NCBI GenBank assembly: GCA_905181895.1 | Contig: CAJJAB010000033.1 | Coordinates: 1-35,949, forward strand | Reading direction: 5' to 3' | DNA from: Flavobacteria bacterium MS024-2A | GTDB taxonomy: Bacteria; Bacteroidota; Bacteroidia; Flavobacteriales; Flavobacteriaceae | DNA length: 35,949 nucleotides | In this document: positions 10,208-19,980 of the stretch, piece after piece | How the letters are laid out: the number at the start of each line of letters is the position of its first letter | How positions within the stretch are numbered: position 1 is the first letter of the stretch | Position numbers and translations under genes: made by a program | The notes under the pieces: model-generated | Database searches by the model: none | The model's input: only the letters and a program-made list of their open reading frames with translations | What the model was told of the DNA's origin: nothing

Positions 10208-10315
10208 AATTAGCTCTATGTTGAGAGGATAATCTTGGGTTAGTATAGAATTAAGGTTTATTTATAAGAATGAAAAGTATCACAAAAAATTATTTTTAAT
10301 TAAAAAAAAATTCAC

Positions 10316-10864
10316 TTATTCTACTTCAACAATAAGTTCAATTTCAACTGCAATTCCTGAAGGGAGTGATGCCACTCCAATTGCAGACCTAGCGTGCCTT
10401 CCTCGCTCACCAAATATTTCAACCACTAAATCTGAAAATCCATTAATCACTTTTGGTGCATCGTTAAAATCCGGAGTAGCATTTACCATTCCCAATACTT
10501 TTACTATTCGTGTTACTTTATTCAAGTCTCCTCCTGTAGCAGATTTTAAAGTAGCTATTAGATTTATTGCTGTAATACGAGCTGCTTCGTAACCTTGCTC
10601 AATTGTTAAATCAGCACCTAGCTTCCCCTTGATAAGCGTTCCGTCTGATTTTAAAGGTCCTGTTCCAGATAGATAAAGCAGGTTCCCGCTTTGGACGTAT
10701 TTGACATAATTTGCAACAGGAGAAGAAGGTTCAGGTAATGTGATACCTAATTTTTGAAGCTGTTGATCGGGATTATTACTTGGAATTATTTTTCCTTGAG
10801 CATTTAAGCATGAGCAAAAGTGTAATATACTAATGAGAATAATTTTCTGCATTAAGTTTTTCAT
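10316..10864 (-). CDS. Exported RidA/YjgF family protein
   Basis: Signal peptide MQKIILISILHFCSCLNAQ, then a Rid domain with conserved Arg in HARSAIGVASLPSGIAVEIELIVEV. Confidence 0.85.
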   Translation of the reverse strand: MKNLMQKIILISILHFCSCLNAQGKIIPSNNPDQQLQKLGITLPEPSSPVANYVKYVQSGNLLYLSGTGPLKSDGTLIKGKLGADLTIEQGYEAARITAINLIATLKSATGGDLNKVTRIVKVLGMVNATPDFNDAPKVINGFSDLVVEIFGERGRHARSAIGVASLPSGIAVEIELIVEVE

Positions 10865-10873
10865 AATTAACTT

Positions 10874-11425
10874 TTAGTTTTTATAATATATAGGGAATAG
10901 TATTTCATTTTTACGGTTAAAGAAATTGTAAGGACTATTGTAGACTAATACTATGGGAGAATCTGTGAACTTAATGTTGTTCTCCATTAAAATACTTTTC
11001 CCTTTTTCGGCAATTATTTGCTCTTTTTTTAGGTTGGTATAACCACCAAACTTAAAAGCAGCAAAATATCCAGCTTCAGATTGATATACATGAACATCAC
11101 TCCCTAAGGGTAATGGAGTGTTATTTGTATTAAATCGTTTAGGAAGAACAAACTCCATGATATGACTTTCATTATTTTTATTCATATGAACAGGTGTAGT
11201 CATTGAAATTTTTTGTTGCTCAGAATTATTCCCTGAAATATATCTAAAAAGAGAACTAAACCCACTTTTATTATTGGTTTTAACTTTCATTACCTTTGGA
11301 TAAAATCTAATCTCACCGTCAGAAAAAGTACGGATAACTTTGTAAGATTGGGTTTCATATCCTTGAGCCATAACAAAATTTATATTTAGCAATAATAAAA
11401 TTAGACTGTATTTCCAGAAAGACAT
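10874..11425 (-). CDS. SOUL family heme-binding protein, exported
   Basis: Signal peptide ending NFVMAQ. SOUL pattern YKVIRTFSDGEIRFYP...GFSSLFRYISGNNSEQQKISMTTPVHM...EFVLP. Confidence 0.85.
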   Translation of the reverse strand: MSFWKYSLILLLLNINFVMAQGYETQSYKVIRTFSDGEIRFYPKVMKVKTNNKSGFSSLFRYISGNNSEQQKISMTTPVHMNKNNESHIMEFVLPKRFNTNNTPLPLGSDVHVYQSEAGYFAAFKFGGYTNLKKEQIIAEKGKSILMENNIKFTDSPIVLVYNSPYNFFNRKNEILFPIYYKN

Positions 11426-11447
11426 ATTTATAAATATTTTTAAAAAA

Positions 11448-12497
11448 TCATGATTCTAAAGCATCTTTACAATAAGCAATAGATTTTTTTATTTCTGAAA
11501 TAATACTCGAACCGTCAGGTGTTTTGTATTCATATTCAATCGTTGCGGGAAAAGTATATTTATTGTTTCGCATCAATTGGAGTACTTCTTTAATTGGAGT
11601 GTCACCTAATCCAAATGATACATTATTTTTTCCATGTTCAGGATTTTGTCTATCCTTAACATGCATGCTCAAAATATTTTTATTTTTATTTTTAATTAAT
11701 TCAATGGAATCGGTATTACCTGCAGCTGTATAATGGCCAAGATCTAGGTTCATTGCATTATTAGGAGATTGTTCTAATGCTGTATCCCACCATGTTGGAT
11801 GTTGTTGTTCGTGTCCATGATAGGCAACATAGATTCCATTTTTTTCTGCCATTTGTCCCAATTTTAATGTATGAGATTTATCTATTGGCAGCTCTAATGT
11901 GACATGAGTTGCGCCAAGAATTTTACCTGCTTGCATTGCATAATTGATGTCGGCATCTGAATTTGTTGATTTTAATAAATAATTAGGTTTAAATGCATAG
12001 ATTTCAACACCTGCACTATTATACATTTTTCTGAGGCTTGTAAATTTTTCTAAAGATCTATTTTTATTCCATTGTTCAACTTCTTTTTCATAATGTACAT
12101 TCTGTAATTTTAATTCTTTTAATTCTTTTGCATCAAGTTCAGTGAGTTCATCGTTTCTCTGTTTTCGCATTAACGAATATAATTTACGACGATCTAATTT
12201 ATTTTCAGGGCGACCAATAAATGATTCAGCAGTTCTTCCCATTAATTCAATTCTATTTATCCCACAATCTAAAATATATTGCAAAGTAGCATCGGCACTC
12301 TGATCCTTCATTTCTCTAAATGAGTAAGTAATGAGGCCTAGTTGAACTCCATTTATTTTTGAATCAGGCTTTAGTAAATCACGGATATAGACAGGTGAGC
12401 CCCAAAGTTTAGTCCCTACTAAAGAAATGCCAGCAGTCACTGCTGAAGTTTTCATAAAAAAATCTCGTCTTGAAAGGGAAGTGCTTTTTGATTTCAT
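11448..12497 (-). CDS. Sugar phosphate isomerase/epimerase (AP_endonuc_2 TIM barrel), Tat-type signal
   Basis: Tat-like N-terminus SRRDFFMKTSAVTAG. TIM-barrel motifs YHGHEQQ, NLDLGHYTAAG, SMHVKDR, TIEYEY. Confidence 0.85.
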   Translation of the reverse strand: MKSKSTSLSRRDFFMKTSAVTAGISLVGTKLWGSPVYIRDLLKPDSKINGVQLGLITYSFREMKDQSADATLQYILDCGINRIELMGRTAESFIGRPENKLDRRKLYSLMRKQRNDELTELDAKELKELKLQNVHYEKEVEQWNKNRSLEKFTSLRKMYNSAGVEIYAFKPNYLLKSTNSDADINYAMQAGKILGATHVTLELPIDKSHTLKLGQMAEKNGIYVAYHGHEQQHPTWWDTALEQSPNNAMNLDLGHYTAAGNTDSIELIKNKNKNILSMHVKDRQNPEHGKNNVSFGLGDTPIKEVLQLMRNNKYTFPATIEYEYKTPDGSSIISEIKKSIAYCKDALES

Positions 12498-12722
12498 ATT
12501 ATTAAAAAATAAAATTAAAAGTATACATTTTTTAATTATGATGCTAAATATTTTTTTTTGAAAAGAGATGTCATTTTTACACTTTATGAGCTATCTTTTT
12601 TTTTATATTTAAATTTTAAAACAACGGCATAATTAAATTATTAAAATTGAATCTACGCAAGTCATGGAACAAATTGGTTTTATAAGAATAGCCTATCAGC
12701 CTTACTTTTTATTTATATATTG

Positions 12723-14210
12723 ATGTTTTACATAGGATATGACATTGGAAGTTCGTCTGTAAAAGTTGCTCTTGTGGATGCGAAAACTAATCGCGAATTT
12801 GCTGTAGTTATAGAGCCAAAAAATGAGATGCCGATTGATGCTGTAAAGCCAGGATGGGCAGAGCAAGACCCAGAAATGTGGTGGAAGCATTTATGTAATG
12901 GGACCAAGCGTATTATTGATGATAACAAAATAGATAGCAAGAAGATTTTAGCAATAGGCATCTCATATCAAATGCACGGTTTAGTAGTTGTTGATAAAGA
13001 AAAGCAAAGCCTTCGAAAATCTATAATTTGGTGTGACAGTAGAGCTGTATCTATTGGAACTAAAGCAGCAAAAGAAATTGGTGAAGAAAAATTTGGAGCT
13101 CATTTATTAAATGCACCTGGAAATTTTACTGCATCTAAATTGAAATGGGTTATGGATAATGAGCCAGACCTTTACAGTAAAATTGATCATTATATGTTGC
13201 CTGGTGATTTTATTGCACTCAAACTTTCTGGTGATATAGTCACAACTAAGAATGGTCTTTCTGAAGGAATGCTATGGGATTTTAAAGACAAGAAAGTTGC
13301 CAATTGGCTATTAGCCCACTATGGAATTGATTCCTCGCTTACTCCACCCATCGTTAATAATTTTCAAGATCAAGGTTTTGTAACTAAAAACGCTTCAGTT
13401 CAAACTGGTTTGCCTATTGGTATTCCTATTCGATATAGGGCAGGTGATCAACCTAATAATGCTTTAGCTTTAAATATATTGAAGCCTGGAGAAGTGGCTG
13501 CAACTGGAGGCACCTCTGGAGTCTTATTTGCAGTTACAGACAAAACAAATTTAAAAGAGCATTTTAGAGTAAACCATTTTGCGCATGTCAACTACAAAGA
13601 AAATAAACCCATTATTGGAACTTTACTTTGTATTAATGGAGCAGGAATTCAATATAGCTGGCTTAAAAAAGTAACACAAGCAGCAAGCTTTAACGAAATG
13701 AATAAGTGGGCATCAAAAACTCCAATTGGGAGTGATGGATTGATCAATCTTCCCTTTGGGAATGGTGTTGAGCGGATGCTTTATAATAAAACACCTGGAG
13801 CGCGTTTAAGTAATTTAAATTTAAATATTCATAGAAAAGGACATTTATGTAGAGCGGCTTTGGAGGGTATTGCCTTTTCTTTCGCCTATGGAATGGAAAT
13901 TATGCAAGATGATGCAATAGATATTAAAGTAATTAGAGCTGGAAATGATAATTTATTTAGATCATCTATTTTTTCATCAACAGTTTCAAGTTTAATAGGA
14001 CAACCTATAGAAATTTATAATACCACAGGAGCAGTTGGAGCTGCAAGGGCTGCAGGAATTGAAAATAATTCAATAGAACATTATTCTGAAAGTATAGCTT
14101 CCATAGATCGTGTGGCACTAGTTGAACCAGAAAATAAGAAAACACCTTATTTTGAAGCATATCAAAATTGGAAAGAAGAGCTAAAAGAGGCGTTAAATAA
14201 TTTAATTTAA
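12723..14210 (+). CDS. xylB: Xylulokinase (FGGY carbohydrate kinase)
   Basis: [56 protein letters not shown]; directly upstream of xylA. ATG at 12723. Confidence 0.9.
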   Translation: MFYIGYDIGSSSVKVALVDAKTNREFAVVIEPKNEMPIDAVKPGWAEQDPEMWWKHLCNGTKRIIDDNKIDSKKILAIGISYQMHGLVVVDKEKQSLRKSIIWCDSRAVSIGTKAAKEIGEEKFGAHLLNAPGNFTASKLKWVMDNEPDLYSKIDHYMLPGDFIALKLSGDIVTTKNGLSEGMLWDFKDKKVANWLLAHYGIDSSLTPPIVNNFQDQGFVTKNASVQTGLPIGIPIRYRAGDQPNNALALNILKPGEVAATGGTSGVLFAVTDKTNLKEHFRVNHFAHVNYKENKPIIGTLLCINGAGIQYSWLKKVTQAASFNEMNKWASKTPIGSDGLINLPFGNGVERMLYNKTPGARLSNLNLNIHRKGHLCRAALEGIAFSFAYGMEIMQDDAIDIKVIRAGNDNLFRSSIFSSTVSSLIGQPIEIYNTTGAVGAARAAGIENNSIEHYSESIASIDRVALVEPENKKTPYFEAYQNWKEELKEALNNLI

Positions 14211-14216
14211 GATAAA

Positions 14217-15542
14217 ATGATACTAACAGGAAATAAAGAATTTTATAAAGGAATCGGAGCAATATCTTACGAAGGGAAAACATCAGACAATCCTTTTGCG
14301 TTTAAGTTTTACAATCCAGATCAAATGGTGATGGGAAAATCTATGCGAGATCACTTTAAATTCGCAATCGCCTATTGGCATAGCTTTTGCGGTCAAGGTG
14401 GTGATCCATTTGGACCTGGGACTCAAGATTTTCCTTGGGATCAGTCTAAAGATCCAATTAAACGTGCCGAAGACAAAGCCGACGCAGCTTTTGAATTTAT
14501 TACTAAAATGGGTTTTGATTATTTCTGCTTTCATGATGTTGATTTGATAGAAGAGGCTGAAACATTAGCTAAAAATGAAAAAAGATTACAGCATATTTCT
14601 GAATATATAGCTCAAAAGAAAAAAGATTCCGGTGTTAGGCTTTTATGGGGAACTGCAAACTGCTTTTCTAATCCTGTATATATGAATGGTGCGGCAACCA
14701 ATCCTGATTTTAACGTAGTCGCAAGAGCCGGCGCTCAAATCAAAATGGCACTGGATATTACTATGGAATTAGATGGAGAAAATTATGTTTTCTGGGGAGG
14801 TAGAGAGGGTTACATGTCCTTACTAAATACCGATATGGGAAGAGAGCTAGATCATCTGGCTCAAATGTTAACTATGGCTAGAGATTATGCAAGAGGGCAA
14901 GGGTTTAAAGGAACCTTTTTTATAGAGCCTAAACCTATGGAACCAATGAAGCATCAGTATGATTTTGATGCAGCAACTGCCATAGGATTCTTAAGAGAAC
15001 ACGGTTTAGATAAAGACTTTAAGCTTAATATTGAAGTGAATCATGCAACTCTGGCACAACATACTTTCGAGCATGAATTAGCTGTTGCTGCAAATGCAGG
15101 TATGCTAGGAAGCGTAGATGCTAATCGAGGTGATAACCAAAACGGTTGGGATACAGACCAATTCCCTGTAAATATTTATGAAGTTACTGAGGCAATGCTC
15201 GTTTTTTTAAAATCTGGAGGACTTCAAGGAGGAGGTATTAATTTTGACGCAAAAATCCGAAGAAATTCTACAGATTTAGAAGATATTTTTCATGCACATA
15301 TTGGAGGAGCAGATACATTTGCTAGAGCTCTTTTAGTTGCAGAGAAAATACTATCAGAATCTACTTATCCAAAAATGTTGAAGGATCGATATGCATCATT
15401 CGACTCGAATGATGGTAAAGCTTTTGAAAACGGGAAATTATCACTGGAAGAGATTGCTAAAATTGCCATGAATGGTGGTGATCCAAAACGTATTAGCGGT
15501 AAGCAAGAGCTCTTTGAAAACATTATCAATCAGTATCTTTAA
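14217..15542 (+). CDS. xylA: Xylose isomerase
   Basis: [96 protein letters not shown]. Confidence 0.97.
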   Translation: MILTGNKEFYKGIGAISYEGKTSDNPFAFKFYNPDQMVMGKSMRDHFKFAIAYWHSFCGQGGDPFGPGTQDFPWDQSKDPIKRAEDKADAAFEFITKMGFDYFCFHDVDLIEEAETLAKNEKRLQHISEYIAQKKKDSGVRLLWGTANCFSNPVYMNGAATNPDFNVVARAGAQIKMALDITMELDGENYVFWGGREGYMSLLNTDMGRELDHLAQMLTMARDYARGQGFKGTFFIEPKPMEPMKHQYDFDAATAIGFLREHGLDKDFKLNIEVNHATLAQHTFEHELAVAANAGMLGSVDANRGDNQNGWDTDQFPVNIYEVTEAMLVFLKSGGLQGGGINFDAKIRRNSTDLEDIFHAHIGGADTFARALLVAEKILSESTYPKMLKDRYASFDSNDGKAFENGKLSLEEIAKIAMNGGDPKRISGKQELFENIINQYL

Positions 15543-15562
15543 AAGTTCTTTAATAATAAAAT

Positions 15563-15591
15563 AAAAAAAATGACACCGTGTCATTTTTTTT
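15563..15591. terminator. Symmetric intrinsic terminator after xylBA
   Basis: AAAAAAAATGACA-CCG-TGTCATTTTTTTT: 13-bp perfect stem with A-run and T-run on the two sides, 20 nt after the xylA stop. Confidence 0.85.
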
Positions 15592-15619
15592 ATTAGTTTC
15601 GTAAATAAATCTTATTTAA

Positions 15620-16366
15620 ATGAATATTTTAGTTTGTATAAGCAACGTACCTGATACGACATCAAAAATTAATTTTATAGATGAAAATAAGACTTTTGAC
15701 ACAAACGGAGTTCAATTTATTATAAACCCAAATGATGAGTTTGGTTTAACACGTGCTATCTGGCTTCAGCAAAAATCTGGAGCAAAAGTTACCGTAGTAA
15801 CCGTTGGGGATGTCAGTTGTGAGGCGATCTTGCGTAAATGTTTAGCTATTGGTGCGGATCAAGCCATTCGAATTGATACTGTTCCTACTGATGGTTTTTA
15901 TGTAGCAAATCAATTAGCTGATTTGTGTAAAAAAGAGAATTATGATCTTATTATTGTAGGTCGTGAATCTATAGATTATAATGGTGCTATGGTTGGAGGA
16001 ATGTTAGCTTCACTATTGTCTTTTCCTTATGTATCTAATTGTATTCATCTAGATTTGGATGGGTCAACAGTTAGTCTTCAACGTGAAATTGACGGTGGAA
16101 AAGAAACACTTAGCGCTAATCTTCCTGTAATATTAGGAGCTCAAAAAGGCTTGGTAGAGGAGTCAGATTTAATTATTCCGAACATGCGAGGAATAATGCA
16201 GGCACGCCAAAAGCCACTTAGTATTCAATCCCCCTCAAACATTGAAGCTGCAACAACTGTTGAGCATTTTGAAAAACCAAACCCTAAAGGACCGGTAAAA
16301 TTGATTGATGCTAATGATGTTGATAGCTTAATAGAATTATTACAAAACGAAGCTAAAGTACTTTAA
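15620..16366 (+). CDS. etfB: Electron transfer flavoprotein subunit beta
   Basis: MNILVCISNVPDTTSKI..., FIINPNDEFGLTRAIWLQQKSGAKVTVVTVG, GRESIDYNGAMVGGMLA. Confidence 0.92.
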   Translation: MNILVCISNVPDTTSKINFIDENKTFDTNGVQFIINPNDEFGLTRAIWLQQKSGAKVTVVTVGDVSCEAILRKCLAIGADQAIRIDTVPTDGFYVANQLADLCKKENYDLIIVGRESIDYNGAMVGGMLASLLSFPYVSNCIHLDLDGSTVSLQREIDGGKETLSANLPVILGAQKGLVEESDLIIPNMRGIMQARQKPLSIQSPSNIEAATTVEHFEKPNPKGPVKLIDANDVDSLIELLQNEAKVL

Positions 16367-16378
16367 AACCCGAAGATT

Positions 16379-17332
16379 ATGCCAGTAGTTGTTTATGTTG
16401 AGTCACACAATGGAGTAATAAAAAAAGCAGGATTAGAGGTTGCCTCATATGGAAGAGCCATTGCAAGTGCAACACAAACCTATCTTGTGGCAGTCACGTT
16501 TAATACGGATGATGCTTCCATTTTAAATATTCATGGTGTTGACAAAGTTTATAATATCAATACAAAAGGGGATTCTTTTTTTAATGTTGATAGATATAGT
16601 GCGAGTTTAGTTAGTATCATTGAAAATGAAAAAGCAGATATTATTGTGGTAAGCGCTTCTGCAGATGGTAGATATTTAGGACCTATTCTAGCAGTTGGTG
16701 CTCAGGCTGCATATTTTTCTAATGTAGTTGCACTTCCAAGTTCTTACGATCCTCTTACAGTCAAACGTTCTTGTTATACCAATAAAGCTTTTAACAAAAG
16801 TGTAAGCAATAAAAGAAGAGCTGTAATTAGTCTTTCATCAAATGCTTTTGGTCTAAAAGAACAACCCTCGAGCGCAGAAAATCTTGAAGGGGAATACTCG
16901 ACTTCAAAATCAACACTTAAAGTAACTGCAGTAGATAAAGTTACAGACAAAGTAACCATTGCTGATGCAGATATAGTAGTATCTGGAGGCAGGGGTCTAA
17001 AAGGGCCAGAAAACTGGCATTTAATTGAAGACCTAGCAACTGTTTTGGGAGCAGCCACTGCTTGTTCTAAGCCTGTTTCAGACATGGGTTGGCGACCTCA
17101 TAGTGAGCATGTTGGTCAAACAGGAAAGCCTGTTGCTTCTAATCTCTATATAGCAATTGGAGTTTCTGGTGCTATACAGCACTTGGCAGGAATCAACTCC
17201 TCAAAAGTAAAAGTAGTTATCAATAATGATCCTGAAGCTCCCTTTTTTAAAGCAGCAGATTATGGAATTGTAGGTGATGCATTTGAAGTCTTGCCAAAAT
17301 TAATTGAAAAACTCAAGGCGATAAAACAGTAA
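16379..17332 (+). CDS. etfA: Electron transfer flavoprotein subunit alpha
   Basis: C-terminal FAD domain SGGRGLKGPENW...KPVSDMGWRPHSEHVGQTGKPVASNLYIAIGVSGAIQHLAGI...NNDPEAPFFKAADYGIVGD. Confidence 0.95.
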   Translation: MPVVVYVESHNGVIKKAGLEVASYGRAIASATQTYLVAVTFNTDDASILNIHGVDKVYNINTKGDSFFNVDRYSASLVSIIENEKADIIVVSASADGRYLGPILAVGAQAAYFSNVVALPSSYDPLTVKRSCYTNKAFNKSVSNKRRAVISLSSNAFGLKEQPSSAENLEGEYSTSKSTLKVTAVDKVTDKVTIADADIVVSGGRGLKGPENWHLIEDLATVLGAATACSKPVSDMGWRPHSEHVGQTGKPVASNLYIAIGVSGAIQHLAGINSSKVKVVINNDPEAPFFKAADYGIVGDAFEVLPKLIEKLKAIKQ

Positions 17333-17350
17333 AACTACTAACTTAAGTGA

Positions 17351-18049
17351 ATGGTAAATAAAACCGTCAAATCTGTTACCAAAGCTCTTGATGGAATAAA
17401 CTCTGGAATGACTTTAATGTTTGGAGGATTTGGATTGTGTGGAATTCCTGAAAATTCAATTTTAGAGCTAGTTCGATTAGGTGTTTCAGACCTTCGATGT
17501 ATTTCTAATAATGCAGGGGTCGACAACTTTGGTTTGGGGCTACTACTTCAGCAAAAACAAATCAAGACTATGATTGCCTCTTATGTAGGTGAAAATGCAG
17601 AATTTGAAAGACAAATGCTATCTGGTGAATTAGAGGTTATTTTAACTCCTCAAGGAACTATAGCAGAAAAATGTAGAGCAGCCCAGGCTGGAATTCCTGC
17701 TTTTTTCACTCCAGCAGGTTTTGGTACTGAAGTTGCCGAAGGAAAAGAAATTAGACTATTTCATGGTAAAAATTATATCATGGAAGAAGCTTATCAAGCA
17801 GACTTTGCTTTTGTTAAAGCTTGGAAAGGTGATGAAACTGGAAATCTTATTTTTAGGGGAACTGCAAGAAATTTTAATCCGCTAATGTGTGGTGCTGCTA
17901 AAATTACCGTTGCTGAGGTGGAAGAACTTCTCCCTGTTGGTGCTTTGGACCCTAATCAAGTTCATATTCCAGGGATTCTCGTAAATCGTATTTTTCAAGG
18001 GAGTGGATATGAAAAAAGAATTGAGCAAAGAACCATTCGAAATATCTGA
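17351..18049 (+). CDS. scoA: 3-oxoacid CoA-transferase subunit A
   Basis: [40 protein letters not shown], paired with subunit B. Confidence 0.9.
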   Translation: MVNKTVKSVTKALDGINSGMTLMFGGFGLCGIPENSILELVRLGVSDLRCISNNAGVDNFGLGLLLQQKQIKTMIASYVGENAEFERQMLSGELEVILTPQGTIAEKCRAAQAGIPAFFTPAGFGTEVAEGKEIRLFHGKNYIMEEAYQADFAFVKAWKGDETGNLIFRGTARNFNPLMCGAAKITVAEVEELLPVGALDPNQVHIPGILVNRIFQGSGYEKRIEQRTIRNI

Positions 18050-18051
18050 TT

Positions 18052-18708
18052 ATGGCTATAGAAAAAAAAGACATTGCAAAAAGGATTGCTAAGGAATTGA
18101 AAAATGGTTTTTATGTCAACTTAGGGATAGGTATTCCTACTTTAGTTGCCAATTATGTTCCTAAAGAGATTGAAGTTGAATTTCAAAGTGAGAATGGAAT
18201 TTTAGGAATGGGGCCATTTCCAATCGAAGGTAAGGAAGATGCTGATTTAATTAATGCTGGAAAGCAAACCATAACTAGTCTAGCAGGGGCAAGCTTCTTT
18301 GATTCTGCAATGAGTTTTGCAATGATAAGAGGGAAACATGTGAACCTTACGATTCTTGGTGCTATGGAAGTTTCAGAGAATGGAGATATTTCCAATTGGA
18401 AAATACCTGGAAAATTAGTTAAAGGCATGGGTGGTGCAATGGACCTTGTTGCTTCAGCAGAAAATATAATTGTTGCCATGATGCATGTCAATAAAAAGGG
18501 TTATTCAAAATTACTTCCAAAATGTAATTTACCTCTGACTGGTTTGAAATGTGTGAAAAGAATCGTTACAGAATTAGCTGTTATAGATATTACCCCTCAA
18601 GGATTTTTTTTAGTAGAGCACGCTCCGGGTGTTAGTATTAACGAAATCAAGGATGCAACAGCGGGTAAGCTTATAATTCCTAATAATGTGCCTGAAATGC
18701 AATTTTAG
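18052..18708 (+). CDS. scoB: 3-oxoacid CoA-transferase subunit B
   Basis: YVNLGIGIPTLVANYVP, catalytic-Glu motif FQSENGILGMGPFP, GAMEVSENGDISNWKIPGK. Confidence 0.92.
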   Translation: MAIEKKDIAKRIAKELKNGFYVNLGIGIPTLVANYVPKEIEVEFQSENGILGMGPFPIEGKEDADLINAGKQTITSLAGASFFDSAMSFAMIRGKHVNLTILGAMEVSENGDISNWKIPGKLVKGMGGAMDLVASAENIIVAMMHVNKKGYSKLLPKCNLPLTGLKCVKRIVTELAVIDITPQGFFLVEHAPGVSINEIKDATAGKLIIPNNVPEMQF

Positions 18709-18791
18709 TTTATTTAAAGCATTTTATTTTTCACTTGTTAGTATTTCAAATAATTCATTACTTTTAATAAAAATTTTAATTGTTTAAAATA

Positions 18792-19532
18792 ATGAAAAAA
18801 TTATCCTTCATAATTATTTGTTTTGCCATCTTATTAAACAGTTGCCAAAATAATTCCAAGAAAACAGAAAACTCAAAAATAGCTGAAACTAATAATATTC
18901 AACAAGAATGGGTAGATATGATTTCCAATTCAACTCTTGATGGATGGCATATTTTTCAGAATGAGTCTGGACAAAAATCAGGGTGGACTGTTGAAGATGG
19001 TGTATTTACCTTTGACTCTGAAAAATCTCAAGGAGATGGTGATAAAAGTTTAATATCAGATGACAAATTCAAGAATTTTGAAATAAAATTTGAATGGAAA
19101 CTTTCACCTAATTCAAATAGCGGATTTATGTGGGGAGTTAATGAAGACAATGAATATGACTTTCCTTATTTTACTGGTCCAGAAATTCAAATTATTGACG
19201 CAGATGTTTATAAAGATGATGAGAAACATCAAGTTCATACCACAGGTGCTCTTTACGATATGATTGCTCCTGACCATGTTATGGCAAAGCCAGCCGGTGA
19301 GTGGAATAGCTATCATATCGTAATTAATCATAAAGAAAATAAGGGAACTGTCGTTCATAATGGAATGGAAATCAATCGTTTTCCTCTACATGGAGATAAA
19401 TGGGATGAAATGGTGGCAAATAGTAAGTTTAAAGAATGGCCAGGTTTTGGTAAATTTCAAGAAGGACACCTCTGTTTGCAGGACCATCCTGGAGTAATTT
19501 CTTTTAAAAACATTAAGATCAGAATTCTGTAG
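18792..19532 (+). CDS. DUF1080 (3-keto-disaccharide hydrolase-like) lipoprotein
   Basis: Lipobox LLNSCQN, then DGWHIFQNE...GWTVEDGVFTF...SDDKFKNFEIKFEWKLSPNSNSGFMWGV...GPEIQIID. In-frame ATG at 18792; the listed ORF start at 18780 is an alternative start. Confidence 0.88.
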   Translation: MKKLSFIIICFAILLNSCQNNSKKTENSKIAETNNIQQEWVDMISNSTLDGWHIFQNESGQKSGWTVEDGVFTFDSEKSQGDGDKSLISDDKFKNFEIKFEWKLSPNSNSGFMWGVNEDNEYDFPYFTGPEIQIIDADVYKDDEKHQVHTTGALYDMIAPDHVMAKPAGEWNSYHIVINHKENKGTVVHNGMEINRFPLHGDKWDEMVANSKFKEWPGFGKFQEGHLCLQDHPGVISFKNIKIRIL

Positions 19533-19533
19533 T

Positions 19534-19878
19534 TTGAAACAATACAAGAGATACCATCCTCTTTTATCTACTGGAATTTCATTCTTCCTAGTGGCAACTC
19601 TTTTGGTTCCAATTGGACTTAAGTTGGAACACGCTTTTGATTATCACAGTCAATCCATTGAATGTGCTCTCACCAAAACCCATATTCATTCATCAAGTTC
19701 GCATAACGATCTATTAGATTATTTTTCTCAACCTTTAGTTTATAATTTAAATGAATTTTTTGTTATCAATAATCTTAAAATTGAACAAAAAGTTCTAAAG
19801 TATTATTCTTATTTATTTTATTCAAAAACCTATAAAGGAATAGGTTTAAGGGCTCCGCCTTTATTTATTTATACATAA
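19534..19878 (+). CDS. Small membrane-anchored His/Cys-containing hypothetical protein
   Basis: 114 aa, N-terminal hydrophobic segment, then HAFDYHSQSIECALTKTHIHSSSSHNDL. Adjacent to the lipoprotein and TonB receptor. TTG start. Confidence 0.7.
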   Translation: MKQYKRYHPLLSTGISFFLVATLLVPIGLKLEHAFDYHSQSIECALTKTHIHSSSSHNDLLDYFSQPLVYNLNEFFVINNLKIEQKVLKYYSYLFYSKTYKGIGLRAPPLFIYT

Positions 19879-19939
19879 AAAGAATAGACTTTTTTTAGTA
19901 TCAAATTGTTATTTGATGCTCTAGTCATTCGTATTATTC

Positions 19940-19980
19940 AAATAAATAAATAAATAAATAAAATAAAATAAAATAAAAAT
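19940..19980 (+). repeat. Short tandem repeat tract (AAAT)x5-(AAAAT)x3-AAAAAT abutting the lipoprotein start codon
   Basis: Read directly: aaataaataaataaataaataaaataaaataaaataaaaat followed by g, so the last AT begins the ATG at 19979. Confidence 0.9.

Noticed and set aside
14005-14283. 92-aa minus-strand ORF
   Set aside because: Antisense across the xylB-xylA junction; hydrophobic Leu/Phe-rich composition typical of shadow ORFs.
16774-17085. 103-aa minus-strand ORF
   Set aside because: Lies entirely inside the well-supported etfA gene; low-complexity translation.
18183-18491. 102-aa minus-strand ORF
   Set aside because: Antisense to scoB, no recognisable domain.
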